Assembly: GCA_947561585.1 (NCBI GenBank)
Contig: CANNZV010001634.1
Span: 1 to 64,000 of the forward strand
Source: Caprella mutica
Taxonomy: Eukaryota > Arthropoda > Malacostraca > Amphipoda > Caprellidae
DNA length: 64,000 nucleotides
Reading direction: 5' to 3'
In this document: positions 57,501 through 63,806 of the stretch, in pieces
How the letters are laid out: the number at the start of each line of letters is the position of its first letter
Position numbering within the stretch: position 1 is the first letter of the stretch
Translations under genes and position numbers: made by a program
The notes under the pieces: generated by a model
Seen by the model: the letters and a program-made list of their open reading frames with translations, nothing else
What the model was told of the DNA's origin: nothing
Database searches by the model: none

Positions 57501-60500
57501 TAGCATTACATGAGTTAATTAAGTTAACGTAAATTCCATAAAGTATAACCAATAATTATGCAGAATATTGTAAAGTAATTTATACACTTATATGTAAGTT
57601 CATCTATATGTAATTTCATCAGAACAAATGAGATAAATTTGTTTACCTTTTTAAATAATCATATTTTTCGGCGAATGTGTCGTGCGGCGAATGTGTTTTC
57701 GGCGAATGGACCGGTCACCTTCTTATACGTTACAAACATATTTGTTTCACATATATTGAGATGGTAAATAGGTGAAATTTCACATTTCCAATAATAAATG
57801 TTACTAATTTAGTAGCTAATTGTAATGTTTGTAGATATTTCAAAATTAGTCTGGGTTTACTATGACAAATTTGTAACATTTGAAAATAAAAGGAAGACTA
57901 TCATTTGTGAAATTAGCATAATGAGGATACACTTTTCTCTAATAGTACATAATTTTTTTCTTGCAAAGAATGTTGCAGAATGCACCACGAATGCGAAGGG
58001 TATATAAAAAGAGATAGAGTGGACTAAAGGGCCGTACACACGTAGGGTTTTCTAAGTCTTTCCACCAGACTTTTTGCTAAGCTCCCGCAGGTATCATGGA
58101 TACCAACTAAAATAAATAATAACTATATCGTTTTTCTTATATTCTTGTGGAAAAAGAAGGAGGAGCTTAGCAAACAGTCTGGTGGAAAGACTTAAAAAAC
58201 CTTATACGTGTGTACGGCCCATAACCGAGGCAAACAAGCCTACAAAAAATAGAGAGAGTGACTACTAATCGAGATATAGATAAATCGAGAGTTACCTGCT
58301 TATTTTTCAATAAATTTTACATACTACGTTTTATCAGAAATTATAGCATACACTAACGACATGAATTTCCTTTCATATTTAAATTCAACTCGCTACTTTG
58401 GTAACAATGAGTGCAGCAGCAAATTATGCAGCAACCGACAGCATTGAATAATTAATAAACATTAAATGAACGAATTCGAAAGTGGCAGCTTATTAATTTC
58501 ATACCCAAGTTATTATATATAGCTTAAATGTAATATTTAGATGAAATGAGCCAATTAAATGAATGATTGGTTATATCCACCATCATTGTTAGTCCTGCTT
58601 CATACCCGTTACGTGCCTTGCACAATCTCGAAATTGCCGCACATCTTCAAAGATCATAAAAACGCGCAGCACATTCTTAAGATACCACAATTCGTGAAAT
58701 AGCGCGTTACTTATACTCTATGAGTCTATATTAGTTAATTGAATAGTAGTAAAGAACCATTTGTGTAAATATCACGAATGGCAGTAATTGAAGAAAGTTG
58801 ATAAACTGCATACTTATTTTAAATTAAATACGTGCATCATTTAACTATAGTTTTTAGTATGGAAATATCTATTGGTATGCTGACTAGCTATACTCTGTAT
58901 TTCCGTTAATAGCATACTACAAAATTAAATAATCCTCACTACTATTAGTCTGCTATCTGCTTTGCAATCTTGTAATGTCTGCAATTTCGACGCAATTTAT
59001 TTCCTCTTTATAATTTAATGGGGCAAATAAAAGACTGATATCTTCAATCGAATGTCGGCAGCAGATTTTACTCATTATAGTTCTCAGATTGAATAAAATA
59101 GAAACTCTGCTATTACCTGTAACATTCCTAACTGTGATACTTAATAACTTCCAAAAATATAATCAGCGTATGTCGGCTATCGGTCGGTAATTATAATTAA
59201 TAGAAGATTGGACGAATATCCAATCATTATTTGTCATAAATTTAAACAGTTTAATCTTACAGATAGATTAAGTTATATTTTAGGATGAAAAGGTGAAGTT
59301 TACCATACTGCGATGTAATAAATAATGTATAGATTATAAAATGATTACAAAACATAACATACTATAGTCATTTTGCGTTAAAAATCATCAGTGATTGATC
59401 ATTTGTCAACTCAAAATTAGCTGTACAATGTACATGAATCCTCTCGTGTAACAAAAACAAACAAATCCTCTAAATATTGTATTCGAACTCTGACATGTTA
59501 TGAATGTTGTAAATGATTTGTCATGCACAATTTAGAATAGTGTCGAATTTGAAATTCAACATGATAGAAAATTTGAATAATCTGAAGTATATTTTGATGT
59601 ATTGGGTGAAGAAACATCTCTCTGACAAATGGATGTTGTTAGTTCTAGACTCTATTAAAAAGTAAATATGGATAAGATATGAAAATTTAATATACCCAAA
59701 AGCTTTTAACTCTTCTAAAGGTTTATGAACTGATTACAGAATGACTTGCGTGATAGCCAAAAGACCGTACACACGTAGGGTTTTGTAAGTCTTTCCACCA
59801 GACTTTTATATACGATATATTTATTATTTATTTCATTTGTTTTCCATGATATCCGCAGGTATCATGGATACCAACTGAAATAAATAATAACTATATCGTT
59901 TTTTCTTATATTCTTGTGGAAAAAGTAGGGGGAGCTTAGCAAAAAGTCTGATGGAAAGCCTTAAAAAACCCTACGTGTGTACGGCCCTTTAGTAATTTTA
60001 TATGTATTTCATATATTAGTTCTTAAATATTGGAATGCGCTACCTAGCACCCCAAAAAACTTAACTATGTTCAAGATAGCTATAAAAAAACTAATAATTG
60101 ATCTTCACTGAATAAGTTGGTGTTCGTCATTACTTCTGTTTGTCAATTGATTTATAGTTCTTCTTCTGGCCTTGAAATATTTTTATAAGATATATATAAA
60201 ATGCCCTAAAAGCCTTAACATGAACTTATCAGGGCCGAGAATACTTCATGAATAATATACTTTACTTTTTAGCATTTTAATATATTTTGTGTGTTCTTGA
60301 ATAAATTGTTTCATTTTTTCCAATTTATAATATTTTGTATATAGGTTGATTTATATTTATTTTCTATAGTATTCATATTTTAGTTACATTGCATAAATAC
60401 GTTGCATAAATAACAATAGAGTTATAATAATAAATTAGCTTGACAAACATTTGTTGGCTACATAGTTCTGTTTATTTAAATCTTATTTATCAATAATTGT

Positions 60501-62574
60501 GAATAATTACAAAATTGTATAATAAGTATTAATGAATGTGTATAAAAAAATAATTTTGTCGAACAGATCGATAATGGTAAAATTGTTATATTGCTTTGTA
60601 AATTATAACATCTCATTAGGTTCTTAGATATATTAACTAGGTAGTGTAAGCAAATCGGTCTTTACCGAAGAAACTGAAATTATCTATTTTTGTCATGCAG
60701 GAAACTAAGTCCTATATATAATTACTGGTCTTTTGATTTCCCATTAGTTTTATTTTCTTCCTCTTTTTATTTTTTGTTAGTAATATTATCAATCACTTAC
60801 CGATGATTTCAAGTTGTGTTCCTTTTCATAAATACGTAAATTGTATATTCTTAAAACTATTTTAATTAACATTTGCAGATAAAGTAAAAGAGAATTGGGA
60901 TCTTTTCTGTTTGCTGGGCGCACAGTAAATAATCGAAATAAAATAATAAATTATGATGGTATCATACTTACTGACTTTTAAAATGGATTTATTTGATTAG
61001 AAATAATACAGACTTGATATATTAAATAATGTATTTTGATAAGTTTCTGTTTCGTAGGCGTATAGGAAAATAAAATAATAATATAAATATGATAACAATA
61101 TCTGTTTCTTGGGCGCATTTATAATAACAATATAATTAACAATATTAACAATTCCATTGGATAAATCCACTTCAGATTATAATCTTCGTCTGTCTTATAA
61201 TCTTCGGAAAACATCTTCACTTCTGTTCCTTATAATAAATCTGCATGACGTGTTTTTTTATATTTTCCGCTTCGGTATACCTAATGCCATATTTCTGTAG
61301 AAATGTAATTGATTTTTCATTCGAATCCAAGTTTTTCCTAATCCACTTCAGGTTATAATCTTCGTCCATCTTTGTCATCAAGGAGTGTTCTCATAGAGCA
61401 GAGGTCATTAAAAATCAGAAGTCAGTAAGTATGATACCATTATAATTTATTATTTTTCGATTATTTTCTGTGCGCCCAGCAAACAGAAAAGGTCCGAGTA
61501 TTGGGAATATAATTAATGATTAAAATATCGTCATTGAATAGTATTAAATTAATTGCAAAGAAAAAAATTGAGGATAACCCGTGGATGCATTGTGGAGTTC
61601 AACCCAAATTACTTCTGGTATAATTCATATATATGAATAAAACTTTGTGACTTTTGTCAAATGTTTGAAAGTTATGTTTTGGGTCAGTAATTAAAAAAAT
61701 ATAATGAATAATTATAGCTTATTTAAAGGTTTCACAAAATAACCCCACTCTTAATTTATATCGTTATGTGTATCAACCGGTAATCTAATAGGTTATAGGT
61801 ATTTTACTGTAAAATCTGTGGTAAGCTGCGACAATGATTTACGTAATATCAAACTACAATAAGTCTAGTTTTCAAAAGAATGCACTGGTTATGCACTCGC
61901 TGTCAGAGATTACCACAGCATCAGTATTGCTATTGCACTGGTAATGTGAATATTGTTCTAATTGTGTAATTTGCTTTTTCCTTGTATTAGAAGATATTTG
62001 AAAATTCGTTTTCCTTTTATATATTTATTAAAAAGGAAATTGTGCCAAGAAGTGTTTTAGCTACCATTATGTACTTTGTATCTTTGATAAAAAAAACTGG
62101 AGGGGCCAAATCGACTCCACCATGCATATTTGTTTGAAATAAAATCATGCATCCACAGGTTAACCTACGTAAGAATATGTGCAATCTACTGGCTTGTACT
62201 CACCTGGCAAGGGACACCAAGAGTGATAGATTGCAAACAGCAGACACAATCATGAGAATAGTGTACGCCATGATTCTTATCATATGAGACTCATTAAAAG
62301 ACATTTCGTAAGGAAGAGTCAAATTTCTAAATTCTGACTCATTTGACTCCAGGAGTGGATTGGGAGAAGTCATCATAGTTGAATAGAAATCTTCAGCAGA
62401 AGTTGGTAAATTATTATCAGTCGTTGGGAATAGAATGGGAACGTTGAAACTGATACTATAAGTGGGAGATGCGAAAAAGGAGCCGTTTGACGGAGACTCT
62501 GAGCCATCGTGGATCATATTTGCATCCTTATTTGTTAATATTTTAAGCGAATAAGTATGTTCAATTTTACCCAT
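15413..62574 (-). CDS. Class A neuropeptide GPCR, AKH/ACP/corazonin-receptor-like (8 coding exons, 513 aa)
   Basis: Plasma-membrane G-protein-coupled receptor, presumably for an AKH-, ACP- or corazonin-type peptide. Joining the exons listed separately gives 513 residues with every junction phase-compatible. Seen: a 99-residue outer N-terminus with possible N-glycosylation sites at N30, N78, N84 and N94; TM1 with N115; TM2 with D145; C172 before TM3 pairing with C250 in the second outer loop; DRY at 196-198; P277 in TM5; CWTP at 324-327; NPLVY at 364-368; then a Ser/Thr/Asn/Gln-rich tail of about 145 residues. The stretch around HVESHPAFPWFEQCVTF and the FFRTFG/DRYYAVL region are typical of this receptor group (family knowledge). 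Which of the three receptor types it is remains unsettled. The third inner loop is short (about 20 residues), so a cassette exon in intron 4 may be missed. The gene spans 47 kb. Confidence 0.9.
15661..15889 (-). CDS. GPCR coding exon 7 (cytoplasmic tail)
   Basis: 229 bases, residues 397-472 after completing Pro396. The tail is low in conserved motifs and rich in Asn, His, Gln and Ser. The acceptor is cctttactcag, whose phase joins exon 6 exactly, and the donor is CAG followed by gtaaaa, phase 0. Read-through adds four residues and then stops, so a shorter isoform is possible. Confidence 0.8.
15890..17968 (-). other. GPCR intron 6
   Basis: Intron between coding exons 6 and 7. Mostly AT-rich. 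A less AT-rich stretch at 16300-16930 includes a possible LINE remnant, annotated separately. Confidence 0.8.
16655..16765 (+). pseudogene. Possible LINE C-terminal remnant
   Basis: One frame reads LAEEETEGTLHLLLD, which resembles the EEE-T-HLL phrase near the end of many insect non-LTR retrotransposon ORF2 proteins. The expected cysteines are missing and frames around it are broken. Confidence 0.2.
17969..18154 (-). CDS. GPCR coding exon 6 (TM7)
   Basis: 186 bases. The first base completes Trp334 (TG|G), then residues 335-395. TM7 runs through LFIFAVANSTVNPLVYGFF with NPLVY at 364-368. A basic Ser/Thr-rich start of the inner tail follows. The donor is gtgagt in phase 2. Read-through would give a stop one codon later, so a short-tailed isoform is conceivable. 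Confidence 0.9.
19080..19820. mobile_element. Inverted element with ggggtatcactgcgca words and minisatellite cargo
   Basis: Left end holds two copies of the word ggggtatcactgcgca (19085-19124). The right end holds one inverted and one direct copy (19772-19820). A further remnant lies at 20139-20190. The interior is dominated by a pyrimidine-rich minisatellite. Confidence 0.65.
19145..19465 (+). repeat. Pyrimidine-rich minisatellite, about 18-20 bp
   Basis: Many variants of tcttcccatctaaatccccc. It lies wholly inside the inverted element. Confidence 0.85.
20531..20593 (-). repeat. Word array, four units
   Basis: On the minus strand it reads as gggaagattgccactg-like words. These resemble the 52.06-52.20 kb array, and the array ends in the same way, with a ...tgccattgcatata-type edge. 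Confidence 0.8.
22131..22245 (-). CDS. GPCR coding exon 5 (inner loop 3, TM6)
   Basis: 115 bases. Two bases complete Asp296, then residues 297-333 and two bases of Trp334. TM6 contains the class A switch motif CWTP at 324-327 followed by YNVMSLW. The acceptor is acattttcag and the donor is gtgaga, phase 2. Confidence 0.92.
22246..24561 (-). other. GPCR intron 4
   Basis: Intron in inner loop 3. No extra in-phase exon was recognised. A plus-strand phrase at 22335-22560 starts MAFEEAAEK and continues in another frame; it could be a decayed retrocopy but I do not recognise it. Confidence 0.7.
24562..24751 (-). CDS. GPCR coding exon 4 (outer loop 2, TM5)
   Basis: 190 bases, residues 233-295 plus the first base of codon 296. 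It holds the second outer loop with the conserved cysteine C250 in WFEQCVTF and TM5 with P277. The acceptor is actctcaacag and the donor is gtaagt, phase 1. Confidence 0.93.
24752..25605 (-). other. GPCR intron 3
   Basis: AT-rich intron with a short (ta)n run near 25330. Nothing else recognised. Confidence 0.85.
25606..25833 (-). CDS. GPCR coding exon 3 (TM3, DRY, TM4)
   Basis: 228 bases, phase 0 at both ends, residues 157-232. It begins IGWAATV directly after PLE of exon 2. It carries C172, the TM3 segment FFRTFGVFLSGFLLVVISL, DRY at 196-198 and TM4. The acceptor is tttatcacag and the donor is CAG followed by gtcagt. Confidence 0.95.
25834..26761 (-). other. GPCR intron 2
   Basis: AT-rich intron, nothing else recognised. 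Confidence 0.85.
26762..26858 (-). CDS. GPCR coding exon 2 (TM2)
   Basis: 97 bases. The first base completes Arg124 (AG|A), then residues 125-156 follow. It contains the first inner loop and TM2 with HLAVADLL (D145) and TFLLMPLE. The acceptor is a pyrimidine tract ending ttcgcttcag and the donor is gtgggt, phase 0. Confidence 0.92.
26975..27130 (+). repeat. SINE-like dispersed repeat, diverged copy
   Basis: Shares aagacttcgaagaagaagtc-type and ggtgacaat phrases with the 9.25-kb copy. Confidence 0.45.
28140..28510. other. Less AT-rich stretch, unrecognised
   Basis: Base composition differs from the surroundings. An open frame of 77 residues exists on the plus strand but shows no domain I know. 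It may be a relic of an element. Confidence 0.25.
29000..29149 (+). repeat. 16-bp word array, tcgagcaattgttctt
   Basis: About nine units, a mix of gagcaattgttc and gagcaatttgat variants. Confidence 0.85.
29300..30224. other. Intronic DNA, nothing recognised
   Basis: A plus-strand frame at 29370-29633 is open but has no recognisable domain. Confidence 0.4.
30225..30687 (+). mobile_element. Dispersed repeat with CTAG end, copy 2
   Basis: Ends gcccatcatctagtta and carries repeated aaattgcctgaaatttggtg-type phrases, as in the 9.4-kb copy. Confidence 0.65.
32546..32966. mobile_element. Inverted element with cggccaaatgtccgtt words, copy 1
   Basis: Left end gctgaacggacatttggctg and right end cagccaaatgtccgttcggc are inverted. 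The right side adds further words to 32966. The interior, reversed, matches 41195-41431. The phrase tgcagttcgtaata is duplicated inside (32724 and 32831). Confidence 0.8.
33370..34786. mobile_element. PIF/Harbinger-type MITE, 1.4 kb
   Basis: Terminal inverted repeats of about 44 bp begin ggcccatactata and share gcagttccaccgccgc. TTA occurs at both borders (33367-33369 and 34787-34789), which matches the 3-bp target duplication of PIF/Harbinger. No transposase is present. Internal phrases such as aagtatactgggcagt are repeated in both orientations, and 34671-34708 is a GC-rich hairpin. Confidence 0.8.
34185..34340 (+). repeat. Minisatellite, about 24-bp unit
   Basis: Six units of aaagttagctttttataaaa with variable spacers, inside the MITE. 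Confidence 0.85.
36538..37500. other. Element end and internal inverted repeat
   Basis: 36538 shows a tacagggtgtcccaaaa terminus. 36752-36790 and 37343-37390 are inverted relative to each other (atctttattagacaa). It may be a decayed DNA element; the second terminus was not found. Confidence 0.35.
37628..37840. mobile_element. Small MITE, about 213 bp
   Basis: The ends cagggtgacccacaaaa and, reversed, cagagtgacccacaaaac form inverted repeats of about 28 bp. Confidence 0.75.
39236..39690 (-). mobile_element. Dispersed repeat with CTAG end, inverted copy 3
   Basis: Contains repeated ttgaccaattgttccacc-type phrases and ends at the palindromic accttccgcaagattgcg motif. It lacks the CTAG end. Confidence 0.6.
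39734..39800 (+). repeat. Fragment of the 41.2-kb repeat
   Basis: Diverged match to 41206-41270 (gttattttataaaacgg versus gttatttattaaaagg, then aatgtgtatccat), in the same orientation, on the far side of the Penelope-like element. Confidence 0.65.
39828..41118 (-). mobile_element. Penelope-like retroelement, 5'-truncated
   Basis: Retroelement copy that keeps the end of the reverse transcriptase, the endonuclease and the 3' region. It is flanked by inverted taaatttatgaagtga (39830 region and, reversed, 41119-41135). It lies in host intron 1 on the same strand as the gene. Confidence 0.85.
40054..41118 (-). pseudogene. Penelope-like RT / GIY-YIG endonuclease, C-terminal part
   Basis: Continuous open frame that enters at about 41118 after a stop and ends at 40054. 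Clear homology starts at ILANVFLCFHEQRW, just past the usual GSPLGP-type motif, so the RT fingers and half the palm are missing. The RT core FYRRYVDDIFLLF follows. The last third holds a GIY-YIG endonuclease region, IYKYSCGQCQSTYIGET, with the cysteine pair typical of Penelope elements (family knowledge), then RISQHKG. There is no ATG near the entry, and the only early start-like codon is TTG at 40923. The protein is therefore a broken copy, not a host gene. Confidence 0.9.
41195..41493 (+). mobile_element. Copy 2 of the cggccaaatgtccgtt element (half)
   Basis: 41195-41431 matches the reversed interior of 32546-32966. The word array at 41432-41493 has about four words, including ggccaaatgtccgttc and ggccaagtgtcctt. 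The opposite array end is absent, probably lost at the Penelope junction. Confidence 0.75.
42157..43706 (+). repeat. 25-bp satellite, about 62 units
   Basis: Unit acctttacttttcatcaattgcaca (25 bp) with three main variants at the ttgcac / ttacac / taacac position. The first half is mainly ttgcac and ttacac, and the second half is mainly taacac. Because 25 is not a multiple of 3 and the unit has no stop in this orientation, all three plus frames stay open; this is not coding. Confidence 0.97.
45943..46299. mobile_element. MITE-like element with cccaagcaac ends
   Basis: Left end cccaagcaacacaagttg and reversed right end cccaagcaaccatgacac share their outer 10-11 bases. The interior repeats gggccaacatgg / gggccaatatg phrases. 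A lone word acttggccgaagg follows at 46308-46322. Confidence 0.5.
47415..47803 (-). mobile_element. Uninterrupted copy of the 2.0-4.3 kb repeat
   Basis: Reverse complement follows 2276-2493 and then 4211-4306 without the 1.6-kb insertion. Its edge array (47746-47803) has four words atgacagttgtccgc / atggccgtcgtccgc with 15-bp spacing. Confidence 0.8.
49547..50430 (+). repeat. 20-bp satellite, about 44 units
   Basis: Unit agttagtgttaactgtaact with g/a and t/c variants. In the last 200 bases a gttagtattatcct spacer is interleaved, a second-order pattern. A mariner-type element sits at its right edge. Confidence 0.95.
50448..51648 (-). mobile_element. Tc1/mariner-type element with TA target duplication
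   Basis: Inverted ends ccgggttttgcaaaagtcct and, reversed, ccgggctttgtaaaagttct continue for about 27 bp. TA lies immediately outside both. The length of 1201 bp suits the superfamily. The word ttagtgttaac of the adjacent satellite resumes directly outside the right end. Confidence 0.95.
50574..51494 (-). pseudogene. Tc1/mariner transposase (maT-like), one internal stop
   Basis: DDE/D transposase for cut-and-paste transposition at TA. 307 codons from ATG at 51494 to TAG at 50574. The N-terminus is a helix-turn-helix (QYNVSRMTVYRVAQRL). Catalytic residues are D in ILIFSDDKTF, D in FQQDGAPAHT and D in SPDLNPLDFSVW. I count 36 residues between the last two, close to the DD37D maT group. One in-frame TAG lies between FWPT and SPDLNPLD (near 50781) and removes the third catalytic Asp. 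The reading frame is otherwise intact, so the copy looks young. An upstream TTG at 51509 is in frame but ATG is the natural start. Confidence 0.93.
51943..52047 (+). mobile_element. Dispersed repeat, partial copy 4
   Basis: Ends at gttattcgaataactcaaaa and is then interrupted by the next word array. Confidence 0.55.
52061..52196 (+). repeat. 17-bp word array, actgtgggaaaattgcc
   Basis: Alternates actgtgggaaaattgcc and actgtgggcaaactgca for about eight units, ending ttgcccctatataa. Confidence 0.9.
52587..52650 (+). repeat. (ttgg)n microsatellite
   Basis: About 16 perfect units in the left arm; the right arm keeps under four. Confidence 0.97.
52725..53445 (+). repeat. 21-24-bp minisatellite, cattgcccaccataatcttt
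   Basis: The first two thirds use a 20-21-bp unit. From about 53200 the unit grows to 23-24 bp by gaining aat before ctat. Confidence 0.93.
53455..53740. repeat. AT-rich palindromic repeat
   Basis: Units of atttacataaaatttattt run to about 53660 and then appear reversed as ttttatgtaaataaa, so the block can fold on itself. Confidence 0.8.
54195..54245 (+). repeat. Second ggaccagaat word cluster
   Basis: Words aagttaatggaccagaattt and aagataacggac repeat those at 53850-53945. It may be the true right end of the neighbouring element. Confidence 0.55.
55123..55188 (+). repeat. 16-bp word array, gggtccaattgtcgtg
   Basis: Four units. Confidence 0.8.
55736..55842 (+). repeat. 16-bp word array, gcgatgaatttaccac
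   Basis: About seven units; the last three are shortened to 13-15 bp. Confidence 0.85.
55853..55985 (+). repeat. SINE-like dispersed repeat, copy
   Basis: Carries gtcacttaacaccgtcggtg and gacaatgctcatggat, between two word arrays. Confidence 0.6.
56010..56177 (+). repeat. 16-bp word array, tcgatcaattttcctt
   Basis: About ten units, with tcgaccaattttccat as the second common form. Confidence 0.9.
56459..56520 (-). pseudogene. Transposase C-terminus, left arm
   Basis: Minus strand reads KRLNTCIATNGRQIEHIL then stop, the inverted partner of the right-arm frame. It has different substitutions, so the arms have diverged since joining. Confidence 0.7.
56515..56649 (+). pseudogene. Transposase C-terminus, right arm
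   Basis: Frame reads FPARIRETPGVFARVRQSI then CIATNGKQFEHIL and a stop at 56647. TPGVFARVR and NGxxFEH are typical of insect mariner-type transposase C-termini (family knowledge). The catalytic domain is absent. Confidence 0.75.
56927..57712. mobile_element. 786-bp inverted element with cgaatgtgt words
   Basis: Terminal inverted repeats of about 50 bp differ at about two positions and consist of three short words, for example ttcggcgaatgtgtcg and gcggcgaatgtgttt. No coding capacity. Confidence 0.88.
58029..58220. mobile_element. 192-bp MITE, copy 1
   Basis: Ends gggccgtacacacgtagg and cctatacgtgtgtacggccc-type are inverted for over 40 bp, including ctttccaccagac. An inner palindrome tatcatggatacc lies near the centre. 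Confidence 0.88.
59763..59987. mobile_element. 225-bp MITE, copy 2
   Basis: Same family and orientation as 58029-58220, with an extra AT-rich stretch near 59810-59850. Confidence 0.88.
60028..60111 (+). pseudogene. LINE reverse-transcriptase C-terminal fragment
   Basis: Frame reads YWNALPSTPKNLTMFKIAI to a TGA. The WNxLP...F+..+K pattern ends many CR1/Jockey-type RT proteins (family knowledge). The upstream part is missing, as in 5'-truncated LINE copies. Confidence 0.45.
60901..61492. mobile_element. 592-bp element with 75-bp inverted ends
   Basis: Left tcttttctgtttgctgggcg and right, reversed, ccttttctgtttgctgggcg extend inward to gtatcatacttactgac. The interior holds two decayed copies of tttctgtttcttgggcgcat and a direct repeat of ttataatcttcgtc. 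Confidence 0.88.
62204..62574 (-). CDS. GPCR coding exon 1 (N-terminus and TM1)
   Basis: Residues 1-123 plus two bases of codon 124. The start ATG at 62574 has A at -3 and G at +4, and an in-frame TAA lies nine codons upstream, so this is the first ATG if transcription begins nearby. No signal peptide is evident. The outer domain carries four N-x-S/T sites. TM1 is about residues 99-122. The exon ends at a consensus donor, CAG followed by gtgagt, in phase 2. Confidence 0.85.
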
Positions 62575-62648
62575 TGTTCTTAATGAAACATTATCTATTT
62601 ACTTTCTGCTTATTAACACTACTATCCATATATTTAAATGGTATGCTC

Positions 62649-62662
62649 TATTTATATATAGA
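62649..62662 (-). promoter_or_regulatory. Possible TATA box of the GPCR gene
   Basis: On the minus strand the sequence ctatatataaatag lies about 75 bases upstream of the start ATG. The spacing allows transcription to begin near 62630. The surrounding DNA is AT-rich, so this may be chance, and no clear initiator was seen. Confidence 0.25.
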
Positions 62663-62749
62663 AAGCTCTAACTCTTATAAACTATAACGTTTTTGAAAAT
62701 TCAGGCCAATCTTCACCATGTATTTGAAAATGATTTCAGAGATAATTGG

Positions 62750-63805
62750 CATTTGATATCATAGCGATTGGTATGTCGAACAGTACAAGTTATCAATTTT
62801 CACCGACCATTTCTTGCGTCGCGCTCTGTTCTTTCACTGAGAAGCAGAGGCGTCAGAAGAGTCGACCTCTCCCCAAAGATACTCAAAGTATACTGAAATT
62901 GAATGAATCGCAAACCCGAAGTTCGTGGCTTTCGTACTGAATGTCTGTTAAAATTCAACAGATTTTCAGGAAATTCTCCAAAGCTCAGCGAATTGCAGAT
63001 GAATGGAGTAATTTATTGCTGAGTGATTTGATCAATTCGTAATTTACGAGGATCTTGATTTCCATGCACATATTTATGGCTTTAAAATAGAATGTGATTA
63101 ATCTCTTTTTGAGATTGGTCAGCCAAATTGATGCAATGCACTCAGATAACATGTGTATTGAAATTGTTATAATTAATATTTTTTATGTAAATAATGTTCT
63201 TTATGTAATTACTCAAAACTGGTATCAGTTAAAATATAGAATTGTAGTTGTTTGACAGATAATTGTTAGTAACTAGTGTGAATTGATGCTCAGTCAATGT
63301 ATTTACACATATGCAATGGCGGCTCTTTCTCTGTGTGTACATTTGATTAAATGTAGATATCTGTATTTGCTTAACTAGGCACTGTTCAACATTTAGCAGT
63401 TTGAATGAATTGAAAGCATCGCTACTGGAGTTGTTTATCTTTGGAACTTCAAATGTTGGTGAATAGTTGCGTGGAGTTCCTGCTCGTTTAGTTACTTCTG
63501 AGAGTTTGTATCTGATATTAGTTAGGGTAGAATAGACGTATGTCCAATGTCCATGTGTCATTTTCAGAGTAACAAGGATGTAATAGTTTGAAGTCGATAT
63601 ATGTATTGTAATCCCAGTATACATGAACCAGTTAATATTACGTGATATATAGACGTCAAATCCTCCATTTTTGTTTGTTTCGCGAGGCTCACACTTGGGT
63701 CCAAATGTCGAAAATCTTACGTGGGTCTCACGTGAAATAATCTGTGGGTCCAACGTAGGTTCTCCCTCGTCGTTGGAAATACTATTTGTTATGCTATTAT
63801 TACTA
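62750..63805. other. Upstream flank of the GPCR gene, nothing recognised
   Basis: A minus-strand frame of about 200 codons (63229-63843) is open but begins at TTG, runs out of an element terminus and shows no domain. I do not call it a gene. Promoter elements may lie here but none is clear. Confidence 0.4.
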
Positions 63806-63806
63806 T

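Larger units (their letters stand above)
26859..62203 (-). other. GPCR intron 1 (about 35.3 kb)
   Basis: Bounded by the gtgagt donor of exon 1 and the ttcgcttcag acceptor of exon 2, which match in phase. It hosts most of the repeats in the window. No second host gene was recognised inside it. Stretches with nothing supported include 27130-28140, 30690-31600, 34790-36530, 37845-39200, 43710-45940, 46330-47400, 47810-49540, 54250-55085 and 58230-59760. Confidence 0.75.
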
